Source: Bacteroidales bacterium Bact_20 (lineage in GTDB: Bacteria > Bacteroidota > Bacteroidia > Bacteroidales > DTU049). Taken from it: 14,130 bases of DNA. Position numbers and translations under genes: made by a program. The notes beneath the pieces were generated by a model that made no database searches, was not told the DNA's origin, and worked only from the letters and a program-made list of their open reading frames with translations. The DNA is taken from positions 1 to 14,130 of the forward strand of contig LUZL01000038.1 in assembly GCA_001603615.1 (NCBI GenBank). The letters are read 5' to 3'. The first letter of the stretch is position 1. Each line of letters starts with the position of its first letter. Shown here one piece after another: positions 1 to 6,532 of this stretch.

Positions 1-1
1 T

Positions 2-631
2 CAGCTATTAAACTCATATCCTATGCCAGGTATAGAAGCATCTACCAGCTATTATTTGCATTTAAACAAAGGCTGGGGACTCAATTTCGGTATCGGTGGT
101 GGCATAGCTTTTTATAATCTACATTACGAAATTGCATTACCTGATGATGCTTATTCACCTTATGCAGACTCTACTAGTACAGCTACTACAAAATTTAATA
201 AATCTGACATTACTCAAAAATATTTGACTATTCCTATATCTATACAGAAATCATTTCGTTTTGCAAATAATAAAAATACTTTCCATATTTTAGAAGCTGG
301 AGCCAGAGTTAATTTTTTATTTAAAAATCATACAAAAATTGTAGAAACCTATCCTATTAGTGCTACTGAAAATGCTACATTGTTCACTGCAGATCTAAGA
401 AATTCTAATAAAATAAAAGGTAGTGTCTATCTCAAATATGGCATTCAGACTATTCTAAAAAATCAAAATACTTTTCAGTGTAATATAGTTCTGCATTATG
501 TACCAGCTGAACCCACATTTGGATCTTATCAGTTCACACAAATAGACAATAGTTATACCACGTCATCTCAAAAGATTAATTATATTGGACTAGAATTTAT
601 CTATGGACTTAGATTATCTAAAAATAAATAG
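2..631 (+). CDS. Outer-membrane beta-barrel protein, 3' part (5' end outside window)
   Basis: The reading frame is open from base 2 to the stop at 629-631, so the first Met inside the window (codon at 23) is probably internal and the gene is cut by the window edge. The protein alternates polar and hydrophobic/aromatic residues, with Gly-rich turns such as GLNFGIGGGIAFYNLHYE near the start and a final strand IGLEFIYGLRLS. That pattern is typical of the small OmpW/OmpA-like or porin-family beta-barrels common in Bacteroidota outer membranes. About ten candidate strands can be picked out, separated by Asn/Thr/Ser-rich loops. No signal peptide is visible because the N-terminus is missing. The specific role (porin, adhesin or T9SS accessory) cannot be read from this fragment. 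The fold call is an inference from pattern, not from a recognised motif. Confidence 0.6.
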   Translation, partial: QLLNSYPMPGIEASTSYYLHLNKGWGLNFGIGGGIAFYNLHYEIALPDDAYSPYADSTSTATTKFNKSDITQKYLTIPISIQKSFRFANNKNTFHILEAGARVNFLFKNHTKIVETYPISATENATLFTADLRNSNKIKGSVYLKYGIQTILKNQNTFQCNIVLHYVPAEPTFGSYQFTQIDNSYTTSSQKINYIGLEFIYGLRLSKNK

Positions 632-747
632 GTAATTCGTAATTAGTTGAAAATTTTTTATTTAAATAAGCGTTTAGATAATAAATTTTGCTAAAAATTT
701 TTATAATAATGTAGAATACGCCAATATTGATTTTTGTTCCTTCACTA

Positions 748-889
748 CCGCATTGGGAAATGATTTGTCATAAAACAAGCAAGCAGGGCTGGACAAAAGG
801 GTTTACACTGTCTGAGCAAGCGATAGCTTGCGAGTTTGTAAACCCCAAGATGTGATTGCTTATGTTTTATCAAATCATTTCCCCAGCGG
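748..889. repeat. Long imperfect palindromic intergenic element
   Basis: Nested inverted repeats share one centre. CCGC (748-751) faces GCGG (886-889). GGGAAATGATTTG (755-767) matches CAAATCATTTCCC (871-883). ATAAAAC (770-776) matches GTTTTAT (864-870). GGGTTTACA (799-807) matches TGTAAACCC (837-845). The core stem is GCAAGC (816-821) and GCTTGC (826-831) around a GATA loop. The segment is clearly richer in G+C than its AT-rich flanks. On the minus strand the centre reads ACTCGC...GCTCAGACA, preceded by an A/T-rich flank with GTAACAAAAAAA. From memory, palindromes with a similar core occur between genes in other Bacteroidota, which would make this a dispersed, non-coding, possibly mobile repeat. 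That dispersal is not testable within this window. It may also act as a transcription barrier after the barrel gene. Confidence 0.75.
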
Positions 890-987
890 AGACTTTTTTT
901 GTTACTTTTTTGTATAGTTGACAAAAAAATAAATAATGATATATTAACAACAATAATTTAGTTATTTATTAAACGCTTAATTCTATT

Positions 988-1057
988 TTTTATTTAAAGA
1001 GTAATTACTAATTTTACACCATCAAAAATCTAAAAACAAAAAGATATGAAAAAATTG
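988..1057 (+). repeat. Duplicated promoter/leader, copy 1
   Basis: This stretch aligns without gaps, at a constant offset of 623 bp, with 1611-1680. About 6-7 mismatches are visible in 70 bases. It covers the -7 box, the whole leader and the first four codons of the membrane-protein gene. The downstream coding sequences are unrelated, so only the control region appears duplicated. Confidence 0.8.
1009..1016 (+). promoter_or_regulatory. Probable -7 promoter box of the small membrane-protein gene
   Basis: TAATTTTA lies 30 nt upstream of the ATG at 1046. It differs in one base from the Bacteroidota consensus TAnnTTTG. It sits at exactly the same distance from the start as the perfect box in the duplicated copy upstream of the lipoprotein gene at 1669. 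No Shine-Dalgarno sequence is present; the leader is A-rich. Confidence 0.5.
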
Positions 1058-1450
1058 GATAAATACGATTGGCAAGAAATCATTTTTGTAGCAATTTTTA
1101 TAATTACTGCTACTTTAGGTAGATATGGTATAAGTTTTGGTAAAATAATAACTATTTTCTATTTCCCACTTTTAATACTATTTTTAGCATATCTTGAGAT
1201 TAAAAGAGGTAATTTCAAAATAGATAGTGTATGGGCAGTGTTTACATTATTTTATAAATCATTTTATTTAACAGCTATGTATTTTGTTATGAGTAAATAT
1301 CCTGGTTATCAGATTATGGCAGTTTCAGCTATGATAGTAACTATTCTATATATAATATTGACGTATTTTGTCAAAAAGAATAATAATCTAGCTATCAGAG
1401 CAGTGATATATTATCTTGTTTTTGGACTATTCTTACCTCCTATTTATTAA
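1046..1450 (+). CDS. Small hypothetical integral membrane protein
   Basis: The product has 134 residues and is dominated by hydrophobic helices. Likely membrane spans are at about 11-29, 34-50, 61-81, 88-109 and 116-132, suggesting four to five helices in the inner membrane. A short basic N-terminus (MKKLDKYD) precedes the first span and a KKNNN loop follows the fourth. I recognise no family motif or catalytic residue, so no function is assigned. The ATG follows the A-rich leader and is the first start after the promoter-like box; its first codons, MKKL, match those of the lipoprotein gene with the near-identical upstream region. The gene is probably monocistronic, with 218 bp of AT-rich sequence before the next gene. 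It is likely real because it is intact, has a promoter-like region and keeps a coherent membrane topology. Confidence 0.65.
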   Translation: MKKLDKYDWQEIIFVAIFIITATLGRYGISFGKIITIFYFPLLILFLAYLEIKRGNFKIDSVWAVFTLFYKSFYLTAMYFVMSKYPGYQIMAVSAMIVTILYIILTYFVKKNNNLAIRAVIYYLVFGLFLPPIY

Positions 1451-1631
1451 AAAAGTAATATACAGTATAGATGTGGTGGAATATGTAATGTAAAAACAGC
1501 ATCTTTTCTTATAGCAGTTCATACAAATAAAAAGTATGCTGATAATATTTTTACAAGAAATAATAAATTATGCTTAATTGAAAAATATATAATATTTAAA
1601 GAAAAAATTTTTTTATTTAAAAAGTAATTAC

Positions 1632-1639
1632 TAATTTTG
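1632..1639 (+). promoter_or_regulatory. -7 promoter box of the lipoprotein pair
   Basis: TAATTTTG is a perfect match to the Bacteroidota -7 consensus TAnnTTTG and lies 30 nt upstream of the ATG at 1669. No clear -33 TTTG is visible; that region is a T-rich run. It probably drives both lipoprotein genes. Confidence 0.65.
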
Positions 1640-1646
1640 CACCGTC

Positions 1647-1662
1647 AAAACCCTAAAAACAA
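1647..1662 (+). promoter_or_regulatory. Leader motif shared by both lipoprotein genes, copy 1
   Basis: AAAACCCTAAAAACAA lies just before the first lipoprotein ATG and recurs exactly at 2149-2164 before the second. A two-mismatch version is at 1024-1039 before the membrane-protein gene. It may be a translation-initiation enhancer or simply the remains of duplication. Confidence 0.6.
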
Positions 1663-1668
1663 ATAGAT

Positions 1669-2142
1669 ATGAAAAAATTAGCAATTTTAGTTTTTGTAGC
1701 AATGATTGCTGTATCATTCAGCAGTTGCCAAAAAGAAAAACCACAAAAAGTAGCAGAAAAATTTTTATCAGCTTATGTAAAAGCAGATTTCGAAACTGCT
1801 AAAACAGTAACCTCAGGAGATGCTTTAGAGCAAATCAATCAAATCAGCTATATGGTGAGTTCTAATCCAGAATTCTTCCCAAAAGATTTAAATTATGAGA
1901 ATCTAACTTGCCAAGAGAATGAAAATAAAGTAAAATGTACCTTTACTATGCTTCAAGGTACAGAAAAACTAGAAGGCAACTATATTGAATTAGAACAAAT
2001 AGATGGTAAATGGATGATCACCAAATTAGGTTATGAAGGTGAAGATATGCCAGAAATGATGGAAGAAGAGAACATGACAGATTCTACTGCAGTACAAAAT
2101 GATTCTATTGCTATGACAGAAACTCAACCAGTAACTAAATAA
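1669..2142 (+). CDS. DUF4878-like lipoprotein, first of a tandem pair
   Basis: The product has 157 residues. A lipoprotein signal peptide ends in a lipobox-like FSSC, with Cys20 as the predicted lipidated residue, so the protein is expected to be membrane-anchored and to face the periplasm or the cell surface. Residues ~25-122 look like the small NTF2-like fold of DUF4878-type lipoproteins: a helical start (VAEKFLSAYVKADFETAKT), then strands ending in NYIELEQIDGKWMITKLG. Cys81 and Cys90 flank a short hairpin and could form a disulfide. The tail (124-157) is acidic and Met-rich (GEDMPEMMEEENM). The downstream gene 38 bp away encodes a clear paralogue with the same Cys pair and the same ending of the domain, so the two are probably co-transcribed. 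The exact function of the family is unknown. Family assignment is from pattern recall; the lipobox and paralogy are visible directly. Confidence 0.75.
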   Translation: MKKLAILVFVAMIAVSFSSCQKEKPQKVAEKFLSAYVKADFETAKTVTSGDALEQINQISYMVSSNPEFFPKDLNYENLTCQENENKVKCTFTMLQGTEKLEGNYIELEQIDGKWMITKLGYEGEDMPEMMEEENMTDSTAVQNDSIAMTETQPVTK

Positions 2143-2148
2143 TATTTA

Positions 2149-2164
2149 AAAACCCTAAAAACAA
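2149..2164 (+). promoter_or_regulatory. Leader motif shared by both lipoprotein genes, copy 2
   Basis: This is an exact 16-nt copy of the motif at 1647-1662, located in the 38-bp gap between the two lipoprotein genes and 16 nt before the second ATG. No TAnnTTTG box accompanies it, so a role at the mRNA level is more likely than promoter activity. Confidence 0.6.
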
Positions 2165-2180
2165 TAAAAAACAATTAATT

Positions 2181-2645
2181 ATGAAAAAATTATTCGTAAT
2201 CTCATTAGCAATAATTTCATTGATATTCGTACAATGTAAAAAAGCTGATACCCCAGAACAAGTAACTGAAAAATTCATTTCAGCTATTCAACAAAATGAT
2301 TTTGCAGTTGCTAAAGCATTAGCAGATAGCTCAGCACTAGAAACTTTAAATATGATTGAAAGTTTTGCTGGTCAAATGGGACAACCTATTACTAAAATAG
2401 ATTCTATCGTACCTGATGTGAAAGACATTCAATGTGAAGATATGGAAGTTAAAGATATGAAAAAATGCTATTATACTTCAGAAGGTGTAAAAAACTATGT
2501 AGAACTTAAGAAAATCAACAATGAATGGAAAGTTGTCAACTTCCCAAAAGAAGGTGAAAACGATTCTGCTGAAGAAATGGATTTAGATATGGATATGTCT
2601 GAAGATATGGATACTACTAATATAAACAATGTAGTAGCAAATTAA
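2181..2645 (+). CDS. DUF4878-like lipoprotein, second of a tandem pair
   Basis: The product has 154 residues and a short signal peptide with the lipobox-like FVQC (lipidated Cys19). It is paralogous to the preceding gene: TPEQVTEKFISAIQQNDFAV aligns with the first protein's KPQKVAEKFLSAYVKADFET, and NYVELKKINNEWKVVNF aligns with NYIELEQIDGKWMITKL. A Cys pair (85 and 96) occupies the same place as Cys81/Cys90 in the neighbour, supporting a conserved disulfide. The tail is even more acidic and Met-rich (EEMDLDMDMSEDMDTT), likely disordered and possibly able to bind cations, which is speculative. The gene follows its partner by 38 bp, has no promoter box of its own in that gap, but shares a 16-nt leader motif with it. 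A strong terminator follows, so the pair forms a two-gene unit. Confidence 0.75.
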   Translation: MKKLFVISLAIISLIFVQCKKADTPEQVTEKFISAIQQNDFAVAKALADSSALETLNMIESFAGQMGQPITKIDSIVPDVKDIQCEDMEVKDMKKCYYTSEGVKNYVELKKINNEWKVVNFPKEGENDSAEEMDLDMDMSEDMDTTNINNVVAN

Positions 2646-2665
2646 TTATTAAAACCACATTTTTT

Positions 2666-2697
2666 AAAAAAAGGGCAATGTTTCATTGCCCTTTTTT
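2666..2697. terminator. Rho-independent terminator after the lipoprotein pair
   Basis: A perfect 8-bp stem GGGCAATG (2673-2680) / CATTGCCC (2684-2691) encloses a TTT loop, followed by six T's and preceded by seven A's. It can therefore work in both directions: for the lipoprotein unit on the plus strand, and possibly for the VWA gene arriving from the other strand. Confidence 0.9.
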
Positions 2698-2712
2698 ATT
2701 TAATTTTTTGAG

Positions 2713-2746
2713 AAATGATTATATTTTTGATCAAATATAATCATTT
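2713..2746. repeat. AT-rich perfect 14-bp inverted repeat
   Basis: AAATGATTATATTT (2713-2726) and AAATATAATCATTT (2733-2746) form a perfect stem with a 6-nt loop. It lies between the convergent lipoprotein unit and the VWA gene. It could be a second weak terminator or a protein-binding palindrome. No long T-run follows in either direction. Confidence 0.5.
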
Positions 2747-2834
2747 GTTTTATTAACCCTTGCTTATAATATTATTTATAAAAAATTAATAAAAAGCAAA
2801 CCAGTATTTAATAATTATAAAAATAGAGTGTCTA

Positions 2835-4220
2835 TTATTTAAAATTTAAATTTACAGTAGTATTTTTATTACTTTCTATAGAGAAATTTTTTTCAATTGT
2901 ATAAATACTTTTATTTACAAATTTAGCTCTAAAGACAACGGTATAATCTCCAGGTTGCAATTGAATAGTTTGTATATTTTCATCATTTTTTAGATTAATT
3001 ACTAGCTCTAAATCTTTATCTTTTTTCCTTTGAAAAATGCTACCATAACCATTAGCAGGTAAATAAATTATCACATTACCTGGGGCAGGTATCTCTACAG
3101 TAGTGACATGACTCTGCCTAATCTCAATATTATCTATATATAATCTAGGCAAAGTAAGTATTTCTATATCATATTTGCCCACCAGATACTTTTCTTTTTT
3201 GTTAGTGTATTGAACATTCAGAGTATTATTATCATTATTTCTTCTCACTATAACAGGCAAAGCAGATTTTTCAACATTTGATACTGGAAATTTTACTAAC
3301 AATTCTCCCTGTGGTGTAGGTGCTGAAACAATGGTATGTTTGCCAGGTGTGAGACCCAAAGAATCAATATAAACTGGAGGAATAGTATGTATTTGAATTC
3401 TATACTTCACTAGAGGATCAATTAATAATGTATCTGGTAATCCTTTATTATTAAGAGTATGAACAAATTGATAAATTATCTTATTATTCATCCTATTATA
3501 AAAAGTCATCGGTATATTAGTCTCAGTAGGATTGCCAGCTTCATCTAATAAATTTACCTGACAAGACGTAGAGTTTAAAGCATAAGAAATTACAATTTTA
3601 AGTGCCTTCTGAAATTGCTCTTCAGTACTACCATCATAGTAATCTCCTACACATTCAAACTCTTTAGAAAAGTTTTGTCCAATTCCAATAATAAATGGTT
3701 TAAGTACAATACCCTTTTTTTGTAGATCTTGAGATACAGCACATGGATCTCCGTTACACTCTTCTATACCGTCAGTTATCAAAATGATAATATTTCTGCA
3801 TTTATCACAAGGAGTAAAATCATTTCCAGCAGCTGCTAAAGTATTAGCTATAGGAGTAGTGCCACGAGGAGTTAAATATTTAATAAAATGAGCAATTTTT
3901 TTAGCGTTACCTTCAGAGAATGGTACTACTAATCTAGTATCATTGCAGTCTTGCGGGGGAAAATCTTTTAAATCACCAAAAACACGTAAAGCTAATTGTA
4001 GATTTGGAATATTTGATATACTGTCCAAAATATTATTTAATAAACGCTTAGCAATATTTATTTTTGTATCACTCTGCCAGTGCCCATACATACTATTACT
4101 GGCATCGAATATTATTAATATTCTAGTAAGATTTTCATCTTTAGATATTTGAGATTGACCAAATGAAAAAATAGTTAAAATAAAAAAAGTTAATGCAAAA
4201 ATTAATTTTTTAAAAATCAT
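2835..4220 (-). CDS. Secreted VWA-domain protein with C-terminal repeats
   Basis: The product has 461 residues. An N-terminal signal peptide (hydrophobic ~5-19, then SFGQSQ) directs export. A von Willebrand factor A domain spans roughly 33-215, with the metal-binding MIDAS motif DASNS (39-43), the Thr region RGTTPIA (119-125) and the Asp in ITDGIEE (Asp150). All three loops are present, so divalent-cation and ligand binding looks possible. Several Cys (92, 138, 141, 155, 160, 190, 220) suggest disulfides outside the cytoplasm. Residues ~219-461 appear to be three degenerate ~75-residue beta-rich units; the clearest pair is KYRIQIHTIPPVYID (272-286) and KYDIEILTLPRLYID (349-363). The ATG overlaps the end of the upstream transketolase gene by 11 bp, suggesting translational coupling. 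Similar VWA proteins are often labelled calcium-activated chloride channel-like, but a channel role is not supported here; adhesion or protein binding is more plausible. Confidence 0.8.
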   Translation of the reverse strand: MIFKKLIFALTFFILTIFSFGQSQISKDENLTRILIIFDASNSMYGHWQSDTKINIAKRLLNNILDSISNIPNLQLALRVFGDLKDFPPQDCNDTRLVVPFSEGNAKKIAHFIKYLTPRGTTPIANTLAAAGNDFTPCDKCRNIIILITDGIEECNGDPCAVSQDLQKKGIVLKPFIIGIGQNFSKEFECVGDYYDGSTEEQFQKALKIVISYALNSTSCQVNLLDEAGNPTETNIPMTFYNRMNNKIIYQFVHTLNNKGLPDTLLIDPLVKYRIQIHTIPPVYIDSLGLTPGKHTIVSAPTPQGELLVKFPVSNVEKSALPVIVRRNNDNNTLNVQYTNKKEKYLVGKYDIEILTLPRLYIDNIEIRQSHVTTVEIPAPGNVIIYLPANGYGSIFQRKKDKDLELVINLKNDENIQTIQLQPGDYTVVFRAKFVNKSIYTIEKNFSIESNKNTTVNLNFK

Positions 4221-5052
4221 TTAATGAAGATTTTAAATATTTCAGAGCCTCAGCAGCTTGTTCATCATTAGGTGGAGTGCCATGCCATTTGTGATCATTC
4301 TCCATAAATGAAACTCCTTTACCCATAATAGTATGCATTATAATCATTATTGGACAACCTTTACCTATATTATCTTTAGCAATATTAATAGTTTTTCTCA
4401 TATCAGAAAAATCATGTCCATTCATTTCTAAGACATACCATCCAAAAGCTTCCCATTTAGCACGTAGATTACCGAGAGAATTTACTTTATCTACAGGACC
4501 ATCTATCTGCTGACCATTATAATCTATTGTAGAAATTAAATTATCAATTTTTTTAGAACCAGCGAAAAGGGCAGCCTCCCATATTTGTCCCTCCTGCAGC
4601 TCCCCATCGCCATGCAATGAATATACTATTTTGCTATCATTATCTAACTTTTTAGCTATAGCACAACCTATAGCTATTGATAAACCCTGACCCAAAGAAC
4701 CAGCTGCAAAACGTACTCCTGGCAAATGTTCTGATGGAGTAGGATGACCTTGCAGTCTACTATTTATTCGTCTGAAAGTAGCTAATTCCTCTATAGAGAA
4801 ATATCCTCTACGAGCTAATACAGAATAAAATGCAGGACTAATGTGTCCATTAGATAAAATAAACATATCTTCATTATGTCCTTCTAAAGTAAAATGAACT
4901 GGATCTAAATCCATAATTTCAAAATACATTAGTGTAAGAAAATCTGCGCAACCTAATGAACCACCAGGATGTCCAGACTTAGCCATATTTGTCATTCTGA
5001 TAATATCCCTTCTCACTTGAGTAGCGATGTCTAATAACTTTTCATCATACAT
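4210..5052 (-). CDS. Transketolase, N-terminal (TPP-binding) subunit
   Basis: The product has 280 residues and corresponds to the first, thiamine diphosphate pyrophosphate-binding half of transketolase, which in many bacteria is split into two genes. Diagnostic segments are SGHPGGSLG (26-34), LSNGHISPAFY (66-76), GSLGQGLS (118-125) and the TPP/metal motif GDGELQEGQ (148-156) with the downstream Asn in DYNGQQIDG (177-185). HKWHGTPPN follows near the C-terminus. With its partner it would transfer two-carbon ketol units between sugar phosphates in the cytosolic pentose phosphate pathway. The C-terminal (pyrimidine-binding) subunit is usually the next gene. Here the next gene is the VWA protein, overlapping by 11 bp, and the upstream gene is divergent, so the partner must lie elsewhere. 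The start is supported by a TAAATTTG box 18 nt upstream. A 1-deoxyxylulose-5-phosphate synthase is excluded by length and motif order. Confidence 0.92.
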   Translation of the reverse strand: MYDEKLLDIATQVRRDIIRMTNMAKSGHPGGSLGCADFLTLMYFEIMDLDPVHFTLEGHNEDMFILSNGHISPAFYSVLARRGYFSIEELATFRRINSRLQGHPTPSEHLPGVRFAAGSLGQGLSIAIGCAIAKKLDNDSKIVYSLHGDGELQEGQIWEAALFAGSKKIDNLISTIDYNGQQIDGPVDKVNSLGNLRAKWEAFGWYVLEMNGHDFSDMRKTINIAKDNIGKGCPIMIIMHTIMGKGVSFMENDHKWHGTPPNDEQAAEALKYLKSSLNDF

Positions 5053-5070
5053 AATATAAATAGTTTTTTA

Positions 5071-5078
5071 CAAATTTA
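5071..5078 (-). promoter_or_regulatory. -7 promoter box of the transketolase/VWA unit
   Basis: TAAATTTG on the minus strand matches TAnnTTTG and ends 18 nt before the ATG at 5052, giving a predicted leader of about 12 nt. It lies in the 133-bp divergent gap with the T9SS gene. Confidence 0.6.
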
Positions 5079-5152
5079 TTTAAAATATTTTTATTCACAT
5101 AAAAAAATATTAATAATAATCATTTTGTATTGAAAAAATGAAAAATTTTTAT

Positions 5153-5160
5153 TAATTTTG
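5153..5160 (+). promoter_or_regulatory. -7 promoter box of the T9SS-secreted protein
   Basis: TAATTTTG matches TAnnTTTG. A possible -33 TTG (5130-5132) lies 20 bp upstream. The box ends 25 nt before the ATG at 5186, with an A-rich leader. Confidence 0.65.
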
Positions 5161-5185
5161 CTGAAAGAAAAAAACAATCATTATT

Positions 5186-6511
5186 ATGAAAAAATTTATT
5201 ATTTCAATTTTAGCATTAATGACTGGGATAATGATGTTTGGTCAAGTAGTTTTCCAGTCAGATTTCGAAACATGGACAGATGGTTCATATCCAGATGGAT
5301 GGGGTGGCAGTGGCACAAATATAGGAACTACTAATGTAGTAAAATATACTACTAGTCCATATGCTGGTAATAATTCATGTCAACTTATTAATAATACTAC
5401 AAATCACAAAAGATTCACTACAACATCAGTTCCAATAGAAAATGGTACAGCATATAAGGTAGAATTCTATGCTAAAGGTAAAGGTGACATTAGAACTAAC
5501 ATTAAACGTACTGCATCCGCTGCATCTTATATGACTTATCAAGCATACATTACAGTTAATAGCAATTCATGGGCACTATATTCACAAACAATTATAGCTG
5601 ATACTACCAGTGCTGATGCAGAGTTCATACTATCATTGAGAAATACTGATCCAGCAATGGACCATTTAGTGATAGATAATGTAACTATATCTATTGTTAC
5701 AGATATTGAAGAAGTTACTATTCATGATATACAATATACTACAGATGCTAGCGGTGATAGCCCATACAATGGACAAACTATAAAAACTCGTGGTGTTGTT
5801 ACTGCTGTTGGCACTCAAGGGTTCTGGTTACAAGATGGCAAAGGACAGTGGAATGGCATATATGTCTATAATAATACAATAAATCCAAGCTTAGGAGATA
5901 GCCTGCTAATATCAGCAACAGTAACCGAATATTACAACCTTACTGAACTAACTACAGTAAATGTATTAGAAAATTTTGGTAATACTAATCTGCCAGCTCC
6001 AGAAATAATAAATATAGCTGATGTAGGTGAAGCATACGAAGGTGTTTTATGTAAATTAGTAGATGTACAATGTATTTCGCTACCAGATCAATATGGTATG
6101 TGGCAAATATCTCAAAATGCTAATACTCTGTATGTAGATGATGATATATATCTTTTCACTCCTACTGTGAATACTCATTATGTAGTAACTGGCATTATTC
6201 ATTACTCATTTAGCGAATGGAAAATTTTACCTCGTAGTACAGATGACGTTACAATATATACTGGCATTAATACTAAGGAACCTAATAATATTTATATAAA
6301 TTATGATGCAAATTCTCAAAATTTAATTATTAAAGGATTACAAAACAATGCTAATATTGACATTATAAATATTTTGGGGCAAAATATGTACAGCTATTCC
6401 TTAACTCCGAATACAAATAAAATAGATGTTTCCAACCTAAAATCTGGTATTTATATTATAAATTTGTATAATAACAATACTATTACTACTAAAAAAATAT
6501 TAATTCCATAA
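5186..6511 (+). CDS. T9SS-secreted protein with YhcR-type OB folds, no nuclease domain
   Basis: The product has 441 residues. A signal peptide (~1-19, ending MFGQ) is followed by a beta-rich N-terminal domain (~22-171) beginning FQSDFETWTDGSYPDGW. It resembles the jelly-roll or carbohydrate-binding-like modules of Bacteroidota secreted proteins. Residues ~178-260 match the OB-fold pattern found in YhcR-type extracellular nucleases: NGQTIKTRGVVTAV, GFWLQD, GIYVYNN, then VTEYYNLTEL. A second related segment covers ~275-350 (AYEGVLCKLVDV). The last ~75 residues, ending SNLKSGIYIINLYNNNTITT and KKILIP, are a type A T9SS sorting domain, so the protein should cross the outer membrane and be attached or released. 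The exonuclease/endonuclease/phosphatase catalytic domain that often accompanies this OB fold is absent. It is probably a cell-surface binding protein for sugar, nucleic acid or protein; the ligand is unknown. Its own promoter and terminator make it monocistronic. Confidence 0.8.
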   Translation: MKKFIISILALMTGIMMFGQVVFQSDFETWTDGSYPDGWGGSGTNIGTTNVVKYTTSPYAGNNSCQLINNTTNHKRFTTTSVPIENGTAYKVEFYAKGKGDIRTNIKRTASAASYMTYQAYITVNSNSWALYSQTIIADTTSADAEFILSLRNTDPAMDHLVIDNVTISIVTDIEEVTIHDIQYTTDASGDSPYNGQTIKTRGVVTAVGTQGFWLQDGKGQWNGIYVYNNTINPSLGDSLLISATVTEYYNLTELTTVNVLENFGNTNLPAPEIINIADVGEAYEGVLCKLVDVQCISLPDQYGMWQISQNANTLYVDDDIYLFTPTVNTHYVVTGIIHYSFSEWKILPRSTDDVTIYTGINTKEPNNIYINYDANSQNLIIKGLQNNANIDIINILGQNMYSYSLTPNTNKIDVSNLKSGIYIINLYNNNTITTKKILIP

Positions 6512-6532
6512 ATTTTATTTTTTAAAGGTAAC

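Larger units (their letters stand above)
632..1045. other. Intergenic region, 414 bp, no gene
   Basis: I see no credible coding sequence here. The first ~85 bases and the last ~110 are very AT-rich. The centre holds a distinctly GC-richer, long imperfect palindrome (annotated separately, 748-889). The 3' end holds the promoter-like region of the downstream membrane-protein gene, which is nearly duplicated again at about 1611-1680. Confidence 0.7.
1611..1680 (+). repeat. Duplicated promoter/leader, copy 2
   Basis: This is the second copy of the control region also found at 988-1057, ending in the first codons of the first lipoprotein gene. This copy has the perfect TAATTTTG box where copy 1 has TAATTTTA, and ACCCTA where copy 1 has AATCTA in the leader. 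Confidence 0.8.

Noticed and set aside
748..889. Structured RNA, riboswitch or tRNA in the palindrome
   Set aside because: The stem is an interrupted long palindrome without tRNA arms or a known riboswitch core, and the next start codon is more than 150 bp away behind its own promoter box.
3943..4152. Open frame on the plus strand inside the VWA gene
   Set aside because: It lies antisense to the well-supported MIDAS-containing region, has no promoter box and no recognisable protein features.
2835..5052. VWA plus neighbouring genes as a defence or MoxR-type system
   Set aside because: The VWA protein has a signal peptide and there is no AAA+ ATPase or effector nearby; its partner gene is metabolic.
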